A DNA stretch of 20,061 bases from Fragilariopsis cylindrus CCMP1102 (lineage: Eukaryota > Bacillariophyta > Bacillariophyceae > Bacillariales > Bacillariaceae). Below, piece by piece: positions 17,501 through 20,061 of the stretch. The stretch is from positions 1 to 20,061 of the forward strand of contig FMBT01000720.1 in assembly GCA_900095095.1 (NCBI GenBank), given 5' to 3'. The notes beneath the pieces are model-generated. The model searched no databases. It saw only the letters and a list, made by a program, of their open reading frames with translations, and was not told the DNA's origin. How positions within the stretch are numbered: the stretch's first letter is position 1; each line of letters opens with the position of its first letter. The translations under genes were made by a program, and so were the position numbers.

Positions 17501-20061
17501 TAATAGAAACGGAAGTAGACAGCAAAATCATCAGCAAAATCAAACGATGAATGCAGCTGCTGCAACTCAAGCGAATATAATGCACCAAAATATGCTCTGG
17601 AATGAACGATCACAGCAGCAGCAACGATTAGCATCGATGCAAGGTAGTCCTCTCCTTGCAAATTCTGGTGGGATGGTGCAACAGCACGCTGCTGGCCAGT
17701 TGCAAGCACAATTTCAGTCTGCTCAATCTGCCGACCATTACCGCCAAACAAATGCTCTACAACTTGCGCACCAGTTAAGATTATCGCGACTTTCAGCAAG
17801 TGGCCATGCAATGTCTGCTGATATGGCTGATTATATAGGTGGATTGCGTCATTCACAAGCTCAGGCGCAGGCCCAAGCTCAGGCTGCGTATGACTGGTCT
17901 TCTTCTGTTGGGGCAACATCCGCCGCAGCAGCCGTCGCCTCTTCCCAATCTTTAGCTGCGCTCGGACTAAATCCCAATAACCGCGCTGGCATTATGAATC
18001 TATCCGTGAGGATCAAAGGAGGGTCCTATTGGCACGTGAGCAGCAAAATATGGCTGTTCGAGTAGCTGCAGCTCAACGCCAGCAAGCTGTGGCATTGATG
18101 AGAGGGATGGCTGCAGTAGATAATACTCCATATGCCCAACCTGGATATCCTCATAATATTCCTGGGCAGTTGCTAAATGCACCCGCTCCTGGATTGATTG
18201 GTCGACCGGGAATTCAAAATCAAAGCAGATCCACTACTATTATTAATAATAATAATAATGCAACAACGCCCTCTAAGAAACCAACTACCGAACATAATGC
18301 GAAATCTCAAAAACTGAAGCGCGAGACCCCGCGACAACACACCAACTCGCCACAAAAGGCAACTTCAGTAGATCGATCTTTGCCTAAAGAGCAACCACCA
18401 AAACAGAACGTTAAGAAAGTAGAACAAAAACAGCACGAGAAAAAGGGAGATAAGATCGAGATAAAGGAGAATAAGAACGGGAATAAACCAAAAGTAATAG
18501 AATCAAAACAATAATTGATAAAAAGAAAGATGACGCTGCTTCAGGGATAAGCATCAGTAACAAAAGAAAGATATCTCCAAACATTCATAAGGAAGCTATC
18601 CCATCCGAAAAGAAAAGCCGTACCTTTATCGCAGCTAAAAGCAAAGGCCCTTCCGCAGTAGTAGATGTATCTGTAGCAAATCTGCCGTCTAAACAACTCC
18701 CAAAATTTGAGAATAAACCGTCAGTTGCGAAGAAAGAAAGTCGTGATAGAACAGATAGTGAGGGAAGCTCAACGAAAAAGTTCATGTCGAAGCCAATTCA
18801 AAATACACCAACATCGATAAGTAAAGGCGTGATTAGCATGAATATTGAAGGGAGTGTGTCGAAGCCAATTCAAATACACCAACATCGATAAGTAAAGGCG
18901 TGATTAGCACGAATATTGAAGGGAGCATCCAAAAGAACACTACTACCGTTAAAGCAGTGGCAATTGGACTACAGTATTATGTTCCACCAGCTCCAACCGG
19001 AATATCGTCAGATTTTGCGTCCACAGTATTAGCAGGTAGGTGTCATGAAGCCATCGGCGTGTCAGTGTACAGAGATCTAGCCGTGAGGGTTTGCGTGTGG
19101 TGAATTATATCACGGCAGTAGGAATGGCGGTACCGATTCCAAAAACAGTGATCACGAACCCGTTGAAAGAGCGTATGAATGGCCTTGTCTTCAAAAATAG
19201 CAACGTCGGCAGCATGCCTGCCTCATCTCGAGACATAATCGCGGCAGTAATCCTCTTATGGCTTTGGCGAAATCAAGAAAGTTCCTTTCAACGAGCTTTT
19301 GCTAAAAGCGGCAGGATCGATGTTGATCCAGAATGTAAATGGTTTGTGAACACTGCTGTAAACAAGGCTGTCTCTGCATTATCTAATGAGGTCCTAGGAT
19401 CAACGTCTCGAGCGTCTGGTCTTACCACGGCTCTACTTGCACATAAGAGCAAGAGTTCAGTTGGACCGAAAGGGATCAACGGGATTGCTGAACAAGATTC
19501 TATTAGGACCACAACCACAAAAATTGACCTTCTTGTCGCATCAGTTGTAAGCAAATCATTGAATATGACATTGGTATTGAACGAAGAAATGAATTCTGCC
19601 ATTCCACAATTCGATAATCTCGTCGACTATCTCGATGAATGCAGAAAATCTGCGTTATTTGCCAAGTCTCAAGAGCGTGCATTGTTGGCAGCTGTAGTTT
19701 CACGGAAAGCAACAATGTCTTTTAGTTTTTCCCACGCGTATGTGAGTGCAATGGTTCGTGCTGGAGAGGCTCTAGGACATGGCCCACTCTTCGAAGTAGT
19801 TCAAGATGAAAGTTGTGGTGTCTCCACAATGATCCCATATGATGTTTTCACTGATGAATCGGGTGGATGGGAAGATCCTTGTCGTCCTCTACTGGGGTTC
19901 ACCGCAGGACTTACAGGCGATGAATTGATGAGAAGAGGTCATACCAGGGCGATGATTCAGAAATCGTTGAAGAAGCTCCAAGACCGCCAGACGTCAAGGG
20001 AGGGACACAGATCGCTGGACCGTACATAGATACTGGTAGTTCTTCAGCTAGTAGCACTGGA
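14555..20061 (+). CDS. Large low-complexity protein of unknown function, frame broken by six apparent 1-nt indels, runs off the window
   Basis: I do not recognise this protein. Coding-like sequence starts at ATG 14555, with an in-frame stop just upstream, and runs to the window end in six consecutive frame changes: near 15185-15192, 18004, 18505-18508, 18872-18874, 19087-19089 and 19978. Each change falls at or beside a homopolymer run, and a one-base length change there restores the frame. Five look like a missing base and one (A8) like an extra base. Composition runs as follows: Thr/Lys/Ala-rich N-terminus; a conserved-looking block (15290-15560); Ala/Ser linkers; basic, ordered blocks (15860-16110, 16390-16590, 16700-17090); a Gln/Ala-rich region (17455-18130); a Lys-rich linker (18240-18780); a 72-bp tandem repeat; and an ordered C-terminal domain (about 18955-20029). 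Basic clusters such as KKQRR suggest a nuclear protein. Either sequence errors in homopolymers or a decaying gene could explain the breaks. Confidence 0.65.
15177..18065 (+). CDS. Main unbroken segment of the large unknown protein
   Basis: The frame is open from 15177 to the stop at 18065 with no ATG needed at its start, because it continues the frame of 14555-15214 after an indel near the A8 run at 15185-15192. Its first ordered block contains LTEKYNPYVTYTDTC and LQIALDQTRQLRAAFTERVYG, followed by a Lys-rich helix. Later blocks include TVLERARHGKVAKIEREKR, NLNPIHEELRTDTKYSAATL and RHKKITVLPKEKAGTTRATL. The segment from about 17455 onward is rich in Gln, Ala and Asn (QQQ, AQAQAQAQA), as in transcription or chromatin factors. 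The true product probably leaves this frame near 18004, where it reads NLS then REDQRRVLLAREQQ in the next frame rather than the tail ending at 18065. No known domain is assigned. Confidence 0.7.
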   Translation: MLLKKIIANVSNNNNVSTASKTDSTAADESTPSLPDEEYQRQRAPLTEKYNPYVTYTDTCLGDARSRLQIALDQTRQLRAAFTERVYGKYRICLQPPSQTNDIIKTIENDPNGMYRKILKEIKLIKEVKNVEKREVSQKPDSDATATATALPSSSTSADAPASSKDNSVGGSSSASDATATVEDPNNNIITASINNVDNAAEQKMYVTSGLSLVVLPEDDISSIDLSMYQDRGPTYPKTGQKVRGISAAAATSGKTVLERARHGKVAKIEREKRSQQKGMEQAHNFFDSKNYSKPPQIIKRSGTPVAAPLIRSLPSGTTATTMATLKSPPVNAVVASTSTIKTNPSLVSSSLLVQKPKTKVTGPRARASSKTADGKKGSGVKRGGAQKNNTPASAKAIRAKVQATMSLNTLLNLNPIHEELRTDTKYSAATLAMMERGVGTFQGPTTQYHKNTPHRFKHPFPDSLGGRRRPVTSSSSVPKQNEATSSRGDASQSTQLQLLLPPIPSVKDRRRHKKITVLPKEKAGTTRATLSIRKILDQFTSSAIKGADIRCIEPSRVAAESNATLLGRPKKQRRVSEIGFIRGLYLDSQDDEKARAMHLNTTGTIQIPDSRKHGGVGIDSSLTLNVLKAVGLIKSSVSGDKNSERSCFQTSLASSLFSENSTTETSESFYSDSVSKLRDLEHRLSTQKRSYTEAFYCDIEKLDTKNVDLNSDNITESYIDQETKIEPKTSAPLSLRGGGSKDILLDSNYDGKKSVHSQDEKTDVQNSQAGQAVNNRNGSRQQNHQQNQTMNAAAATQANIMHQNMLWNERSQQQQRLASMQGSPLLANSGGMVQQHAAGQLQAQFQSAQSADHYRQTNALQLAHQLRLSRLSASGHAMSADMADYIGGLRHSQAQAQAQAQAAYDWSSSVGATSAAAAVASSQSLAALGLNPNNRAGIMNLSVRIKGGSYWHVSSKIWLFE
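18785..18927 (+). repeat. 72-bp in-frame tandem duplication, second copy lacking one A
   Basis: Copy 1 is 18785-18856 (72 bp, 24 codons) and copy 2 is 18857-18927 (71 bp). Both run TGTCGAAGCCAATTC...CACCAACATCGATAAGTAAA...AATATTGAAGGGAG. The main difference is AAAA (18800-18803) versus AAA (18872-18874), plus ATG/ACG near the end and the last two bases. The missing A is exactly what puts the second copy out of frame and produces the stop at 18889-18891. Confidence 0.92.
19091..20029 (+). CDS. C-terminal ordered domain of the large unknown protein
   Basis: This unbroken frame continues the same gene after a one-base break at the GGG run 19087-19089, where the preceding frame reads YRDLAVR and this one LRVVNYITAVGMAVPIPKT. 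Unlike the low-complexity upstream part it looks like a folded domain: mixed hydrophobic and charged residues, helices such as SRDIIAAVILLWLWRNQESS, IDLLVASVVSKSLNMTLVLN and ERALLAAVVSRKATMSFSFS, and scattered cysteines. I cannot match it to a known family. The frame appears to break again near the CC at 19978: reading on with one added base gives LPRPPDVKGGTQIAGPYIDT to the window end, whereas the frame as written stops at 20027-20029. The gene's true end therefore lies outside the window. Confidence 0.6.
   Translation: MRVVNYITAVGMAVPIPKTVITNPLKERMNGLVFKNSNVGSMPASSRDIIAAVILLWLWRNQESSFQRAFAKSGRIDVDPECKWFVNTAVNKAVSALSNEVLGSTSRASGLTTALLAHKSKSSVGPKGINGIAEQDSIRTTTTKIDLLVASVVSKSLNMTLVLNEEMNSAIPQFDNLVDYLDECRKSALFAKSQERALLAAVVSRKATMSFSFSHAYVSAMVRAGEALGHGPLFEVVQDESCGVSTMIPYDVFTDESGGWEDPCRPLLGFTAGLTGDELMRRGHTRAMIQKSLKKLQDRQTSREGHRSLDRT

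Noticed and set aside
17359..17919. Minus-strand open frame of 186 codons
   Set aside because: Shadow of the Gln/Ala-rich coding region on the + strand.

Overview
The window is AT-rich nuclear DNA from a photosynthetic eukaryote, most likely a diatom or close stramenopile alga. The evidence is: spliceosomal introns of about 115-270 nt with GTAAG/GTGAG donors and AG acceptors; two universal eukaryotic genes (V-ATPase subunit F and a nuclear exportin); a type II membrane LRR protein of the kind common in diatoms; and an algal MsrA-type protein whose N-terminus looks like a signal peptide followed by a twin-arginine thylakoid-lumen signal. No species is assigned. There is no sign of bacterial operons, CRISPR arrays, rRNA or tRNA.

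Layout. 1-2087: no convincing gene, only a stretch (about 243-1002) with fragmentary open frames that may be decayed coding DNA. 2088-2708 (+): a small 14-cysteine protein with a hydrophobic C-terminus. 3228-5149 (-): a membrane-anchored leucine-rich-repeat protein with a reading-frame break near its N-terminus. 6038-6551: a 257-bp tandem duplication that touches the stop codon of the next gene. 6546-7911 (-): a four-exon MsrA-family gene, reconstructed here from splice sites and complete (310 aa). 8303-9125 (+): V-ATPase subunit F in three coding exons, the first apparently only the ATG. 9268-13186 (-): a two-exon exportin-4 (1256 aa). 14555-20061 (+): a very long, fast-evolving, low-complexity protein gene of unknown function, running off the window end and broken by six apparent single-base indels.

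The genes do not form one pathway. Each is an independent eukaryotic transcription unit: msrA and the V-ATPase gene are divergent over 391 bp, the V-ATPase and exportin genes converge over 142 bp, and exportin and the large gene are divergent over about 1.4 kb. The most informative points are the thylakoid-type MsrA variant, the ATG-only coding exon, the tandem duplication at the msrA 3' end, and the homopolymer-length frame breaks in the large gene, where an internal 72-bp duplication documents one of the breaks. I see no clear case of a wholly new biological system.
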